From the NCBI GenBank assembly GCA_003586115.2, contig QVOM02000029.1, forward strand, positions 28,676,225 to 28,740,224: 64,000 bases of DNA. Direction: 5' to 3'. The DNA comes from Salvator merianae (taxonomy: Eukaryota > Chordata > Lepidosauria > Squamata > Teiidae). The notes beneath the pieces are model-generated. The model saw nothing but the letters and a program-made list of their open reading frames with translations. It was not told the DNA's origin and made no database searches. Of the stretch, positions 1-11,689 are shown piece after piece (the first letter of the stretch is position 1; the number at the start of each line of letters is the position of its first letter). The position numbers were made by a program, and so were the translations under genes.

Positions 1-414
1 TTTTTTACTTTAAAAGCCTGCTTGATTCCTTAAGGCAGGAGAAGCCTGCCACATGTTTCTGAGGTATGATCCTACCAAGAACTAAGTTAATATTATTTCT
101 CCAAGGAAACTTGAGGCAGCAAGGGGAAGATTGTTCAGCCCTTAGGCTTCCTCAGGACCCCAGTAGCAGAGAGCAGCTTGGACCTCCAGACCAGGGTTTG
201 GTGGCAGTGCTATTACAGCCGCTGTGTCTGAAAAGGGGCAAGTTGCTTGGACAAACCCAGGCAGACCCCTGCCTGCAAGTAACTGCAGGACCTCCTTTTT
301 CACCATACCATTGCTGAGGGAGAGGGAGAGAGAGCAAATCTGCAAACACTTCACAATCCTGTAAGGCTAGATAAGACACTTTAGTCTGCATCAGAATCAT
401 CCCCACAAAAAAAA

Positions 415-632
415 GTTCAGTTCAGTTATTTCATTTATTGTTTACATTTAGATCCCACGTTTCTCCAGAAGATCTCAGGACGTCAAGCATTATTCTCCAG
501 CTCTCAGTTTTATCCCGACAACCATGTGATTTGCGTTAGAGTGGCAAGTGATATGACTGTTCACAACCCAGTATGGATTTCAGCCCTGCTTTCTGACACC
601 CTAGTTTGCTAGCCAATGCACCATGCCAGCAG
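415..632 (-). mobile_element. MIR-like tRNA-derived SINE with L2-type tail
   Basis: Read on the minus strand, a tRNA-related head (starting near GGCATGGTGCATTGGC) passes through a CORE-like middle to an L2-type tail with an ATAAATGAAATAA end at 418-440. This order (tRNA-like head, GGGATTTGAACC-like box, 'GAGGATAAAA' segment, L2 tail) is that of the MIR-like SINEs common in squamates. It is diverged, so it is an old copy. Confidence 0.5.
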
Positions 633-639
633 TAAGGTG

Positions 640-1495
640 TACCTTGGTCATCCTCACTTTCTTACCCAGATCCTAAGTTTCAGTACATTTCTGTTAATGA
701 TTTCTGTTCATACATAAAACAAATTTTTAAAAAATCGTATGGGCTGCACATTTCAATGTTTTAATTAAACAGTGAATTGCCAGTTAATCATGATGATTAA
801 AAGGTATGCAAAGTCTCTTCAAATCATAATTTTCAAGAGCTGCACTGGGAAAAAAATGCTGTTTTGTTTTCACAGTATACTTGAGAAAGTCTCTCTCTAT
901 GAAAAGGGCAGAGTGGCTACTCATTTGTCTAGGCTGATGGATGAAACAGCAATACTGTAGTATGCATCATGGCTCATTTATGGACAAATAACTGCTCACT
1001 AGTTTATGCTCCTGATCATTTGCCTCCTTTAAAACCTTTTTTTTTTTAAAAAAATGCTGCATTTAAATGCTATATTTGCATCCAGGCACACGTGTACCTT
1101 AAGAAGAATGCTGCTTTCATTTGATTCTTACTACATTCTACACAAAAGTTATTAATAATGCTTTAGGCATGAATAGAAAATAAAGGTTCTTTGTCCAAAT
1201 CTCTTTTTTCTGTGTTTCTCTCTCTCTCTGACACACACTCATGCACTCCAAGAATCCTTAAGATGCCAGATAAATGAAAGGATTCTGTAATAATATACTA
1301 AAGAACATTTTCTCCGACTGCTGTTTTTATTTGTTGAGTGTGCTGTGTTTTGTGCTTCAGGACCACTGTTTGTGTTAATGATGTGCTTTTTGTGATGTTT
1401 GGCTTTCTGAATTTGTACGTGTGTCAGCGTGTTTCATCTTTTAAAAAGGATTTGTACATCAGCTCAGCTTGGGTGTAGAAAAACAATTAAGAATT
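640..1495. other. No recognised feature
   Basis: AT-rich intronic sequence with a short CT run near 1215-1230 and A/T homopolymers near 1040-1055. Nothing further recognised. Confidence 0.5.
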
Positions 1496-1497
1496 AA

Positions 1498-1990
1498 ATA
1501 ACAGAATCATATGGTTGGAAGCCCCCCTTCCTCCCTCCCCCCCCCCCTTAAGAGATGAAAGACAAAGACACTCTTGAGTTGACCTCAGTTCCACCTGATG
1601 ATATGGAGGTACCCATTTAGGGATTTTGTTTTGCTTTGTGTTTTTGTGACAATACAAAAGCGGTTTCCATTGCTTTCTTTAGGGAGATGACCAGAGACTG
1701 AACTGTATGCATGCATGCATGCAAAGCAGATTGTTAAGCATGCAAAGCAGTTTCTGTAACACTGAGCTGCAGTGATCTAAAGGAATCTCCAGAAGATGGA
1801 TTTCCAGCCTTTGCTTGAACACATCTATGGAGGGAGAGGCCCCCAGGTTCTCTAGGTCATCAGCTTTTAGTGTAAGAGATTCTTTCTGAGGTTTAACCAA
1901 AATCTGCCTTGTAATTTCAGCCCATTATTGCTTTGTCCTACATTCTGCATGGTGGACATTAATGACCCTCTTCTGTGACACGTACATTTA
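1498..1990 (-). mobile_element. CR1 LINE fragment, 3' portion
   Basis: The left end shows the CR1 3' signature on the plus strand (AGAATCATATGGTTGGAAG). This is followed by the usual reverse-strand CR1 landmarks: text for 'cagcctttgcttgaacac', 'ggagaggcccccaggt' and 'agagattctttctgag'. Strongly decayed, with stops in all frames. It probably belongs to the same insertion as the pieces at 2575-2800 and 2990-3175. Confidence 0.7.
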
Positions 1991-2094
1991 GGTATTTGCA
2001 AGGATGAGTGCTCCACAATGGCAAAGAGGGCAGCACTTCACTGCACTCAGTAGCTCAGAACTGTGTCCACTCTCTCTTTCTCCTTTGTGGCTAT

Positions 2095-2960
2095 TTGCAT
2101 TATGTTCAGTGACCTCAATGTTTATGTGGCTTTGCGTGTGACTTGCAGCATTATAGTGTCTCAGCGGCTGTCATTCTGACTCCTGATACCACTTCCTTTG
2201 GCCTGCCAGGCACAGGAGGCACCAGCCCACCATTTAAGGCTGCTGTGCTCTCTGCTGTCCTTTCCCTGTAGCTGCTGCTGCTTCCAACTCTTGTGTAACA
2301 TACTTTCAATCCTGCTCAGGATTGTTGAGAAGGTAAGAAATTAGGAGTATATGATGGGAAGAGACTACAGTACATGGCTGGTTAATATGCGCACAATCTG
2401 TTATGTTCAATGAGATCAAATTTGACACGGGTTTGAACAGAATTGCAGATTTATAATGTCTCAGCTGCCATTAGCTGTACGTATTTTGGCCCTGGTACAA
2501 TTGCTAAAAGCTGCCTTGCCCTTGAAGTTCCAGTGGTAAAGTTTAGTTTACTCCTTTCTTTTCCTCCCCAGGACAACTTCCTTAGATCTCTCATAACCAG
2601 AGTTATTTCCAGCCTGTTGATCATTTTCATTGATCATTTTCATTGCACTTCCCTGAACTAACGCTAATTTCTTTTAATTATTCTTAAGGCGAGGTGCTCA
2701 GAAATAGATACAGCACTCAAGGTGTGGTCCGACCAGTGCTGAATAGAAAGGAGCATCTGGCCCATGACAGCAAAGTGGGCTCAGAGCATTAGTACACTCC
2801 CTTTTTTCCTTCACATACGATTAAATTTAAGGTTGACTAATACATACAGAATCCATTATATGCAGTGAAATCAATGTTTATGAGGGCTTGTATTGACCTG
2901 TAGCCTTACTGTGTTTTGTCTAGCATTAGTTCTACTTATTCTAGTTTCTGGTCCTGCTTC
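2095..2960 (+). repeat. Three diverged copies of a ~110-bp unit
   Basis: Similar segments begin near 2097 (TATGTTCAGTGACCTCAATG), 2401 (TATGTTCAATGAGATCAAAT) and 2855 (TATATGCAGTGAAATCAATG). Each runs on through TTTATGT or similar, a GCAG/TAGC motif, TGTCTCAGC or similar and a TTTGGCC/TCTGGTCC end. Spacing is about 300 and 450 bp. They interrupt the CR1 fragment and may be repeated insertions of one small element or a decayed local duplication. Confidence 0.4.
2575..2800 (-). mobile_element. CR1 LINE fragment, middle piece
   Basis: Contains the reverse-strand CR1 landmark around 'atagatacagcactcaaggt' and 'gtggtccgaccagtgctgaa', which in intact copies encodes the region after the RT domain. 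It continues the order of the 1498-1990 piece with a non-CR1 stretch between. Confidence 0.65.
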
Positions 2961-2989
2961 TTTTAAGCTGCTTTGCACTAGTCACTATG

Positions 2990-3175
2990 GGCATCAGCTA
3001 TTACTGAAACAGAATTATTATTTCTTTTGATATGGAGACTATAATTCTATTGATGCAGGCCAGAATTACATTTGTCTTTTTTGCTGCTGCATCACACTGG
3101 TGCCTTATTTCCAATCAGTGATGAATTAAAATTTCAAGATCTTTTTCATACATTCTGTCACCAAGCTATATAGAC
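2990..3175 (-). mobile_element. CR1 LINE fragment, 5'-most piece
   Basis: Holds 'ctattgatgcaggccagaat' and 'tttgctgctgcatcacactg', landmarks that follow directly in CR1 read in reverse. Same orientation and order as the two pieces to the left, so all three are best explained as one CR1 insertion later broken up. Confidence 0.65.
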
Positions 3176-3274
3176 TTGTCATAAATAAATAGTATTGCAT
3201 TAAGGAGGATTTGGCAATCTTTGTGGGCCTATGAGTAGATTTGAAATTCAGAGGCAAACTGTGGGCAGTAATGT

Positions 3275-3326
3275 CTTCCTTCCTTCCTTCCTTCCTTCCT
3301 TCCTTCCTTCCTTCCTTCCTTCCTTC
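3275..3326. repeat. (TTCC)n microsatellite
   Basis: About 13 uninterrupted TTCC units, with no visible base change, so probably length-variable. Confidence 0.95.
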
Positions 3327-3554
3327 AAGGCAATAAATAGGCATTCAAAATTTTGCAGAGCCCAACAAAGGCTTTTAGACAGCACATAGTCAACTTTTGC
3401 ATTTAGGTCTTTGGTTATTAAGACTGTGAAACTCCTCAGTTTGTCTTTGGTTTGATAGGAGTCAATACAAAATTAAAAACTTCAGGGTAAGGGAAAAAAA
3501 CTTTCTGTTTCTCTTTGCTGGAGAGTAGCAATCATAAAACTAGTAAATATAAAA

Positions 3555-4096
3555 GGTTTGGAAGCTGCAGATGGTGCAGAATGCAGCAGCAAGACTGCTG
3601 ACTAGAATGGATGGCTGGATGCATATCATGCCGGTCTTAAAAGAGTTGCACTGGCCTCCAGTTTGCTACCAAACCCAATTCAACATGTTAACCTTAACCT
3701 ATAAGGCCCTAAAAGTTGGGCTCCAAATACCTAAAGGAGCATCTTCTCCCATATCAACCTGACCATGCCTTCAGATCTGCAGATGAGGCCCTCCTGGTTG
3801 TACCACCACCTTCAACAGCTAAAGGGATGGGCACCCGGGATAGGGCCTTTTCAGTGGTGGCCCCCAGACTGTGGAACACTCTTCCCCCTGAGGTGTGTCA
3901 AGCTTCTTCACTTTATATCTTTAGGAGAGCAGTCAAGACGTACCTGTTTACTCTTGCCTTTGGCTAAAATTACAGCTTCCCTCCCTATGTGCTTTTTATG
4001 TTTTTTGTTTGTTTGTTTTGTTTTGTTTTGTTTTAATTATTGTAACTGGCCCTGAGACCTTTGGATATGCGGGGGAGGGATAAAAATAAAATAAAC
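3555..4096 (+). mobile_element. L2 LINE, 3' end of ORF2 plus tail
   Basis: The forward translation, with a few frame shifts, gives hallmark L2 C-terminal text: VQNAAARLLTR, a KELHWPPV segment, LTYKALK and RAFSVVAPRLWNTLPPEV, ending FRRAVKTYLFTLAFG and a stop at 3965. The 3' UTR has T/G-rich runs and the CCTGAGACCTTTGGATATG tail with AAAATAAAATAAA. Frame breaks near 3716-3765 show it is dead. Confidence 0.88.
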
Positions 4097-4109
4097 ACAA
4101 GAATAGTCT

Positions 4110-5335
4110 ACATATTTTCTTGCAGGTAGCAGGTACTATTATTTCTAAAAGTGAGAAGTATCTAGAAAGTTTTATTTATTTATAACTGACCTTTTACCTT
4201 CTTTTAAATTCCAGAGCAGGTTAACAGGAAAAGTCAATAAAAATGAATATGGCGGCTAGGATTAGGGAAGGGAAGTAGTTTGGTCCTTAAACACAGAATT
4301 ATAGGAAGCTGACAGCTCTGTGAACATAACTGGCAGTGGCAGCCATCACATTGAATTACGTGACCAACCAGATACCATGGGGAAATGCTGGCTCTTAAGG
4401 AATCCTATACACACCCAATGTGGGTCACCAGATTGCCACACATTGCTTTGACCCAGCACTAAAATCAACTTCTGACAGCTCATCGCAGTAGCCCCTTTTC
4501 TGTTGCACAAATGAGAAGGCTTTAACAGAGAAGACCAAATTCCCTGATGCTTGGGAAAGTAGAATGGACAAGAAGCGGTCAGCTAGCTAGCAGGTGGATA
4601 GACTCAGTTACAACAGCCATGAAAACCTTCTGGCAGGCCTAGGAAAGATCACTGAAGACCAGTCATTCCAGAAGAAGTCAATCCATATGGTCATCAGGAA
4701 TCGTCTATGACTAGATAGAATCAAGTTAACAAGCATGCTTTTGGCAGCAAGATGCCAACAGCCCCCTGACATTGCATCAAGGTTATTGCTGGGATTTTTA
4801 CTGTGTCTGGATACTGCCTAAGACTGTTGGGCAGGGAATCTATAGCAACACCATGTTACTAAAAGCCTGGCTTTCTTCACCAGATGAGACAGTAAGAGAA
4901 GCACAGGGAATAAAGCTAATTAGTTGGCTAAAAAAATGATTAAAAAACTTATCAAATGCACATATGGAAGTATGCCCAAGCAGCCATTTTTCTTCTTTCT
5001 CTTTGGTCTTTGAATGATAAAAGTATTGACCTGATATGGATTTTAAGATTCTTCTTGTAGGTGAACCTGGCCCCCTTGGATTTATTTCATTATTATTTAT
5101 TTTCACACAATCAAACAGATGTTTATAGCATTACGCAGTTTTGTTGGCATCCTTTTGTCTTATAAGATAATGGAAAGAACCTGATAATGAAGATATGAAA
5201 ACTCAGAGTTGCCTGGACATCAGAATTTTCCCTCTTGGCCTCACAAATGTGATCCAAAGGAGTGTAAACATGACATATCACACCAGATTGCCTTCAGGAG
5301 CCACTGGACAGATGACTGTTGGTCCATCCAACTGC
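4110..5335. other. No recognised feature
   Basis: Unique-looking intronic sequence; the short ORFs have no domain resemblance and no splice context. Confidence 0.5.
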
Positions 5336-5339
5336 TTTA

Positions 5340-5475
5340 GAGGAGCCACTCTAGATTTTCTGTCAGGGTAAGGTTGTTCTACCCATTGCTGGGAAGAATG
5401 TCCATGACAGATCAGGTATTCAAACCAAGGGACTTCTGAATTCTAGCCTTGTGCTCTTAATTACTGTGCCACTAG
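5340..5475 (-). mobile_element. MIR-like tRNA-derived SINE, 5' part
   Basis: On the minus strand it starts GTGGCACAGTAATTAAGAGC, which resembles a tRNA A box. Some 25 bases on it has GGTTTGAATACC, close to a B box (GGTTCGAATCC). It then runs into a body with no clear tail. Diverged fragment. Confidence 0.5.
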
Positions 5476-5501
5476 AAGGTCTTATCACACAGTCTAGTAG
5501 A

Positions 5502-5561
5502 TTTATTATTATTGTTGTTGTTGTTGTTGTTATTTATTATTACTATTACTACTACTACTAA
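5502..5561. repeat. Compound trinucleotide repeat
   Basis: TTA units, then seven or so TTG units, then TTA and TAC units. A mutated compound microsatellite. Confidence 0.9.
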
Positions 5562-5569
5562 ACTCTTTA

Positions 5570-6080
5570 AACTTTCAGAGCTTCTTTCATTCTTAGGAAC
5601 ATCAGGTCAAGGTGACAATCCATCCATTGCAGACTGAGCTGCATCTAAGTTGTGCTCCCGTCTGTTTTCTGTCCACACTGTGATCTGAGGTCCCTGAATA
5701 AGCCTTGTAAGGCACATCCTGTGCAACACAAATCACCACAAGTCTTAAATCTTCAAGAATGTCTTTAAGGTCAGTTGTACTGCAACAAATGGCACAAAGA
5801 CGAATTTTGAGTTTGGGACACTCCCACAGCTGCCAGAGTTGTCACAGATAGCTGAAAGCTTCCGAGCTGATGGAACCTTATGAGAAATTGGGTACCCACT
5901 TCTTTTCAGTGGTCTATAGGCAATGACATCATAATCTGAGAATGTGAATTTGAATGCAAATAGAGGAAATGGAGGTATTTTCCTCAACCTGAATTCATTG
6001 AGCCTCCATTTAGGTGGGGTTCTAGTTAAAGTCTTCACTCATTCATGAAGATTTCTTGGGATTTTGGTCCAGCAAGCCTT
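5570..6080. other. No recognised feature
   Basis: Unique-looking sequence, no motif recognised. Confidence 0.5.
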
Positions 6081-6084
6081 CCAT

Positions 6085-6175
6085 AAGCTGACTCATCTAA
6101 CAGGGCTGTTGTGAGAACTAACAATATAGAGGAAACAACCACAAGTGTAGCTCTGAGGAGAAAATATAGGATATA
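6085..6175 (+). mobile_element. MIR/L2-type SINE tail fragment
   Basis: Has CAGGGCTGTTGTGAGAACTA followed by GAGGAGAAAATATAGGATATAAAT, the 3' half of the squamate MIR-like/L2-tail SINE. The tRNA-like head is missing. Confidence 0.5.
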
Positions 6176-6199
6176 AATTGCCTGTATTCTAATAATTGA

Positions 6200-7535
6200 G
6201 ATCAGAGTTCCTTCGCTAAAGTGAAATTGGTTAATAAAATTATTTTCTTTCTGTTTGGAAAAGGAAGAGAAGTAGCATGGAACAGATGGTTCTAGCAGAT
6301 GCTTAATATCCAATCAGTTTCTGTGTATTTTTTAATTTTTTTCCTTGAATCGGCATAGCTTAAGTAGCTTGTTTTCCTCTTTATTTTTAACTATATGCAT
6401 GGGGCTGTGGATTTCAGGAGCTTTCTCCAGACAGTTGTAGCACTTCTCTTGGACTTGCAGCATACGAAGAATAAAGGTAAAAGCACCAGTCCAGCAGTGC
6501 TCCGTAGAATGGGGCACACAATGGCCAGGGAGGGCCATGATCTGCATACGTATGGACACGCACAGTGAGATGATCACTCCTAGATTGAAGCACTTGCTTT
6601 GGCCCAGGAATGGAGTGGATGCTCATTTGCTCGAACTGTGTATCCTGGCCCATATAAACTTTGAGGCTAGGGAACAAATGTTTCCCAGTGTTGAAATTTC
6701 TGTCTGGGCCCATGATACAAAGTGCCAGAAACGGTCTCAGAAGTGAGGTATTTTCAGAATTTTGGGCATGGTCCCACATTGTAAAATTAATCCATATTGG
6801 AGAAGAATGAGGACTGAGTATGTGTTCCGGTCATTCCCACATTTCATTATAACACAGACTCAATTTGCATTATATCACATTTGTATTATAACACGGACTC
6901 AATTCGGACTTGCTCACACCTCATTTTTCCCGTGCTTGGCATGGGGAAACCATACCTTTCTGTCTCCACCCCTCACCAAATTCCCCTCCCTGTGCAGTCC
7001 GTGATTGGTTGCAATCCCAACATTCAAATCGTGATTTCACAGGAGTGGAAAAGACAAACTCCACCCTCTGTATTTCCCTGCTACTGTCTCAGAACATGGA
7101 TTCCTTTGGTGGCATTATCGGTCATTCATCATTTGCTCCTTCTCCAGCTTGTAACCACTCAAGCAAAACTTCAGTTCTACATCTACCACACAATTTCTGC
7201 AATTGTGCAATTTCAGAGAGGTCCATGAAAAGGGGGGAACATGTATGTGTGTGGGTCTGTTATTGTGATAGTGAAGTTACTGATCAGCAAATGGACTCCA
7301 CCTCACCTCTTCCTGAGACATCCATAGCAGCATGTGTCCCACTATGTAGTTATATAGTGCTGATGGCAAAACTGATAGTGAGTTATTTGTTGGGATGAGA
7401 AGACTGTACCTCCGAACAGGCGCAACTGAGACATGCACCAACCAGCATGCACCCCACCTCTGGGCATTCTTGAAGAAAGCTGTACTGTGCTGTTTGCCCT
7501 AGAGCCACTAAAGAACAGTGCTGATTTTACGTAAA
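6200..7535. other. No recognised feature
   Basis: Includes open frames of 121 and 162 codons without family resemblance. A short local repeat, ATTATAACACAGACTCAATT and ATTATAACACGGACTCAATT, lies at about 6848 and 6888. Confidence 0.5.
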
Positions 7536-7539
7536 AATC

Positions 7540-7985
7540 CCCTTTAAAAAAAACAAAAACATAAAACATATATCTTATTCCCAAATGGTGTGTTCATATA
7601 ATGTCTATTCATTACATTTCAGCTTCCCTCTTCTTCAAAAACTTCTAGATTTCTTGTTTCTGGTCCTCTTGTTTTCCCTTCTTCTCCCAATCTGTCTTCT
7701 TTCATCTATTCATCAAATCCAGCAACAGCAAGCTCATTCTCTAATTCTTGTAGAAAGTCAATAAAGAGTTTCCAGTTTTTAACAAACTTATCTACAGTCT
7801 TGTTTCTTAATACTTTAGTCAATTTGTACATCTCTGCAAGATCCATCATTTAACCAACTAATCATTTACCAGAGGTATTTTATCTCCTTTCCATTTTTGT
7901 GCATAGGCAAATCTAGCTGCAGTCACCATGTTTTGAATTAAAATATTCACATTATCAAAGTTGCCCTCTACTATTCCTAGTAAAT
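7540..7985 (-). mobile_element. L1 LINE, ORF2 C-terminus and 3' UTR
   Basis: Minus-strand reading gives VEGNFDNVNILIQNMVTAAR and FAYAQKWKGDKIP, then after a frame shift MDLAEMYKLTKVLRNKTVDK and a stop. These match the tail of L1 ORF2 (the segment after the reverse transcriptase, with its 'ARxxxAxxWK' and 'MxxLAExxKLT' blocks). The 3' UTR runs leftward to an A/T-rich end near 7540. Strongly 5'-truncated and frame-shifted. Confidence 0.75.
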
Positions 7986-7999
7986 AAAATACTAGTTTA

Positions 8000-8855
8000 A
8001 AAGGAATGTTTTTAAAAGTCCTCTTTTAGTGAAAGGAAATGTTTTCCTTGTGCATTGCCAAAGGAAAATGGAGAAAACATAGTGTCGTTCTTGCAGGGAT
8101 AGGAGAAATGAAAATATTGATACATTGTCCTTCTTGTAGAGATGGGACAGAAAGGAAGAGGTATGTATTTTAGGGATGGACTGTGGTGTCCAGCCAACTA
8201 CAGAACAGTGTGTTACCCAAGGCAATTGAAGTAAACCTTCCACTGTGTCTTCTCTTTTGTTAAATTAAAACAGTAAAATCAGTATGAAGATGCAAAAGAG
8301 GACAGCACAGCAGTAACCAGGCAATATATGCCAGGTGTTGTCCCCTTTCCCACCCCCATTGTGATGTTCTCACCCTCCTGAGTATAACGCCCACAACAAA
8401 GTCTGTCATTGGGCAGCAGGAAATGGGATCCCTCCCTCTGCATGCCCCTCAAAAGTAAGGTCCCCTCCCAAATAGTCTACTTACATGTTCTCACATTGCA
8501 AAGTAAAATGAAACTGACTGAGAATTCATTTAATCCAAATGCAAAGTAGTTCTGATTTTTGGCACTTTAGTCCAGAAAAACTACAGAAAGGCAAAATCAT
8601 GACGGACTGTAATCTGATTAATGCTGTGTCAGAACACGCCCTTTATGTCGTGGACCTGGGCAGGTAGGATGCTTCTGGCACTGGTGACAGAAGGACACAT
8701 GCATGTCATCGCACTACTGACCCTCTTTTGGCACACGGTAATGTGTGATCACCATGCTCCAGCAGCTCGTTTGGCATGGCCAAAAGGTATGGGTGGATCT
8801 TGTTTTTGGAAGCCTTGGCTTTCAACCAATGCAATGTACAAACTAAAGTGTTGCA
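8000..8855. other. No recognised feature
   Basis: Unique-looking intronic sequence. Confidence 0.5.
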
Positions 8856-8859
8856 GTGG

Positions 8860-8990
8860 GACTTCTCAGTCTCATCTATTTTGCAGAATTATTGCAAGGA
8901 TAAAATGGAAAAGAGGAAAACGGATGCTTTGGATTATTATATTTGGAGAAAAGGTGAGATATAAATGTAATGAAAAAGAAATAAATTAAA
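8860..8990 (+). mobile_element. MIR/L2-type SINE tail fragment
   Basis: ATTGCAAGGATAAAATGGAA followed by GAGAAAAGGTGAGATATAAA and AAATAAATTAAA. Same 3' half as the element at 6085, head absent. Confidence 0.5.
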
Positions 8991-8999
8991 GCATGGTTT

Positions 9000-10215
9000 G
9001 AAGAATGAAAGTAATCACAGCCTTGCCATCCCTTGCTGCCTTGCAATTCCAGTCTGAATCGAAGACTGCTTCAGAACCATATCCACATCAGCCTAAGTTC
9101 TCTAGAAGAATGGTTGGGTACTGGATAAAAACCCAGTGAACATACACCTATATAGTAATGTATTTTCCAGTACAAATGCATGTAGATAAAAACAGCTTTA
9201 ATTACACTAAACATTCCACACCCCTCTGTACATGGCAGAAGCTTGAAAAACAGGTTTCTACTTTTTACTGAGCTCTGGATCTTGATTTAGGACACATAGC
9301 AAAAAGGTGAGCTGGAAAGACACAGTTGCAGGCTACGAAAGAGAAAAATCTATAATAAAATGCTGTTTCAATGTGCAGTGTAAAAGAAAGAATGTTTAAG
9401 CAGAGCATTCTTTCTGATGAACAACTTTTAGAATTTGCAAGAATAAATATCAGTAGTTTTATTTATGGTCATCACAGCCACAGAAAGAAAATAATAAATA
9501 TCTCTGTCAAACAGGAAATTACACTCTGTACTAGAACACCACATGACCTGCAAGGTGTTTCTTCAAAATTCCAATGCAAAGACATGCTTCATAGGCAACC
9601 ATGCACTGAATGAATAGCCCAGAGTTGAAGATATATGACACAGCCCTGAGCAATGGTCATCTGTAGCTGGTGCAAAACCTCTGTTCCTGTCACAATCACC
9701 ACCCCTAGGCCCTGAGTCAGGAAACAGGCAAAGAAGTAAAGCAGCATGTTATTCACTTTATTGTGATAACAGAATACAAGGATAGTTGCAAGCAATCAGG
9801 CATATAAACATTCCAAGCCATTCTCTTTTCCCATGCCTCCTTACTCCAGTAGACTATAGTCATAACATCCAAGTTTTTAGGCCTTGGCCATCTGCATTCC
9901 AGCTAACCACCAACATGAAAGAACATCGGGTCAGTGGAAAAAGCAAGTAGGTGTGTCTGGGATCCAAGAACAGGCAGAAATGGCTGTGCAGTGACCAAAG
10001 TGCTGACAGTTCCACAGTCAAAGCATAGGAAGGAGACATATTATTAAATTAAAAGAGTCATAGATCTTAAATTAAAGATGTTAACAAGACATTGTGATAT
10101 GAAGACCCGCCTCACAGTTCCTAATCACATGAGCTTATAGATACTGAATTATACAAAAACTTAAGGTGCAACCCAATTCAAACTTCTAAGTAAATTTCAC
10201 TGCACTGATTGGAAT
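9000..10215. other. No recognised feature
   Basis: Unique-looking sequence; nothing with domain or repeat resemblance. Confidence 0.5.
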
Positions 10216-10218
10216 TTA

Positions 10219-10510
10219 TGTCAGGGATGGCATCCCTGCAATGAACTATGGTTGACCTCTTCCTGTGGTCAGGAAGAGTTTAGGCAAGAAACAACAGTTG
10301 CTAGGCAGCCTTCAGGATATTGCTAGGTAGATCTCCCATTTAGGTAGGACAATCTGCCTCACTGCTTGGACGATGTATATAATGTAAATGTATAAACAGA
10401 GAGTCTGCACAAGGCATAACACTCTCAGTGTAAATCAGTTGTGTGTTGCGTCAACTTGCTGTTTAATAAACCCCTTGGCTTTTTTCAAGCATGGTCCCTT
10501 TTATTCAGCA
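10219..10510 (+). mobile_element. Possible solo LTR
   Basis: A 292-bp block beginning TGTCAGGGATGG and ending TTCAGCA. It has a TATA-like GATGTATATAATG at about 10372, then AATAAACCCCTTGG at about 10465 as a candidate poly(A) signal followed by a T-rich stretch, the layout of an LTR. No matching direct duplication was seen at the ends and no internal retroviral or Gypsy coding sequence is nearby, so this is tentative. Confidence 0.4.
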
Positions 10511-10761
10511 TTCACCAGCATCACAATTTCCTTTTAAATGAATATGCCTAGCACCAAATTCCACTGCGCTAGTGAAGTCTTCCTTCTGGATCTGAAACTA
10601 ACTTCTGTGGTCTAATATGGCTTCACCTGAACCTTCTGGGTGAAATGCACAAAGGACTCCATGGAATCATGAAGATACTAATATAGTTCTCCTCTCATTA
10701 AGCACAGGCCAAAGGAGAAAACTTACATGTTTTGTCTACACACACAGAACTCCAGAGAAGC

Positions 10762-11035
10762 TGGAAACAGAGGGAGTTTCCAGACTCAGGCTAAAACCCA
10801 CAATTCTCCTGGAATTATAGTGGGAATGCCACACATAATAGCATTCACTTACCTCCACCTTCCAGCTCCTTTTAAGATACTACCTCTTGCAAATACCCGA
10901 TGTCAGCTAAGCATGTGGCTGACATTCTGGTATTTGCAGAATCACAAAAGGAGTTTGCAGATGGAGGTACGAGCACACAATTCTGGCAGATGAATGTAGA
11001 AACCCACAATAACCTCCTGCCACCTGGAGGCACCC
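10762..11035 (+). mobile_element. Palindromic MITE-like repeat, copy 1
   Basis: Shares ordered landmarks with 29140-29455: GGGAATGCCA, CTCCACC then CCAGCTCCTT, a central inverted repeat, a rising GGAG arm, then CCCACAAT and CTCCTGCCA. In this copy the centre folds: TTGCAAATACC pairs with GGTATTTGCA around ATGTCAGC/GCTGACAT. It looks like a non-autonomous foldback DNA element; the ends are not sharply defined. Confidence 0.5.
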
Positions 11036-11109
11036 CTAGTCACATAGAATTCCTACTCCCATAGGTCTCTCAGAGACTTTAGAGACCAGCCCAAAGATGG
11101 TCTGGACCA

Positions 11110-11470
11110 GTGCTGTCATGCAGATGGCGCTATTCCAGCCCATGTCTTTCCATTGTCAGAATCAGCAGGCTTGGCTGTTCCAAACCCATTGATTCTAACC
11201 ATGGAAGGGTAAGTGCTATAAAAGGTCATTTCTTTTGGGTCCCTGCATTTCAGGGTTATTTATATATTGTTAGTTTTGTATTGGCAATTTTATGCCTAGA
11301 AAAGATTTTTAAAAATATTTCTCACAGTGCTTACAAAAATGTACAAAATGTCAGTGTAACTCCACATAATTAACCCACAAACAGTGCTCTGGTTTGGAAT
11401 GGATCTGTGCGGAGGTTCACCTGCCACAGCTTTCCAGATTTTCTCTGCAAACATTTTTGGAGCTCAGCTT
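11110..11470. other. No recognised feature
   Basis: Unique-looking sequence. Confidence 0.45.
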
Positions 11471-11477
11471 TGACACC

Positions 11478-11685
11478 TTCACTATTGCTCAGTGATAGAT
11501 CAAATTCCCTGGAAAGCAAAGCGTTGTTGATTCAGTCTCTGGCCTCTCCTTGGAAGTAGGTAAAGGCAAACCACTTCTGTATCTCTGCCAAGAAAACTGA
11601 ACAGAGTTGCCCACAGAGGTGCCATGGTGCAGTCAATCAGAAGTTGGCCATGACTTGTTGGTACCCAACAACAACCACAGCGATG
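11478..11685 (+). mobile_element. tRNA-derived SINE with AAC-rich tail
   Basis: Head TTGCTCAGTGATAGATC resembles a tRNA A box, followed by a weak B box (TTGATTCAGTCTC). The body GGCAAACCACTTCTGTATCT and AAGAAAACTGAACAGAGTTG leads to GGTACCCAACAACAACC. The same head, body and tail occur at 59301-59501. Confidence 0.72.
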
Positions 11686-11689
11686 ACCA

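Noticed and set aside
6910..7398. 162-codon plus-strand frame as a gene
   Set aside because: Cys- and Ser-rich text with no recognisable family; overlapping frames of similar length exist, typical of a locally stop-poor region.
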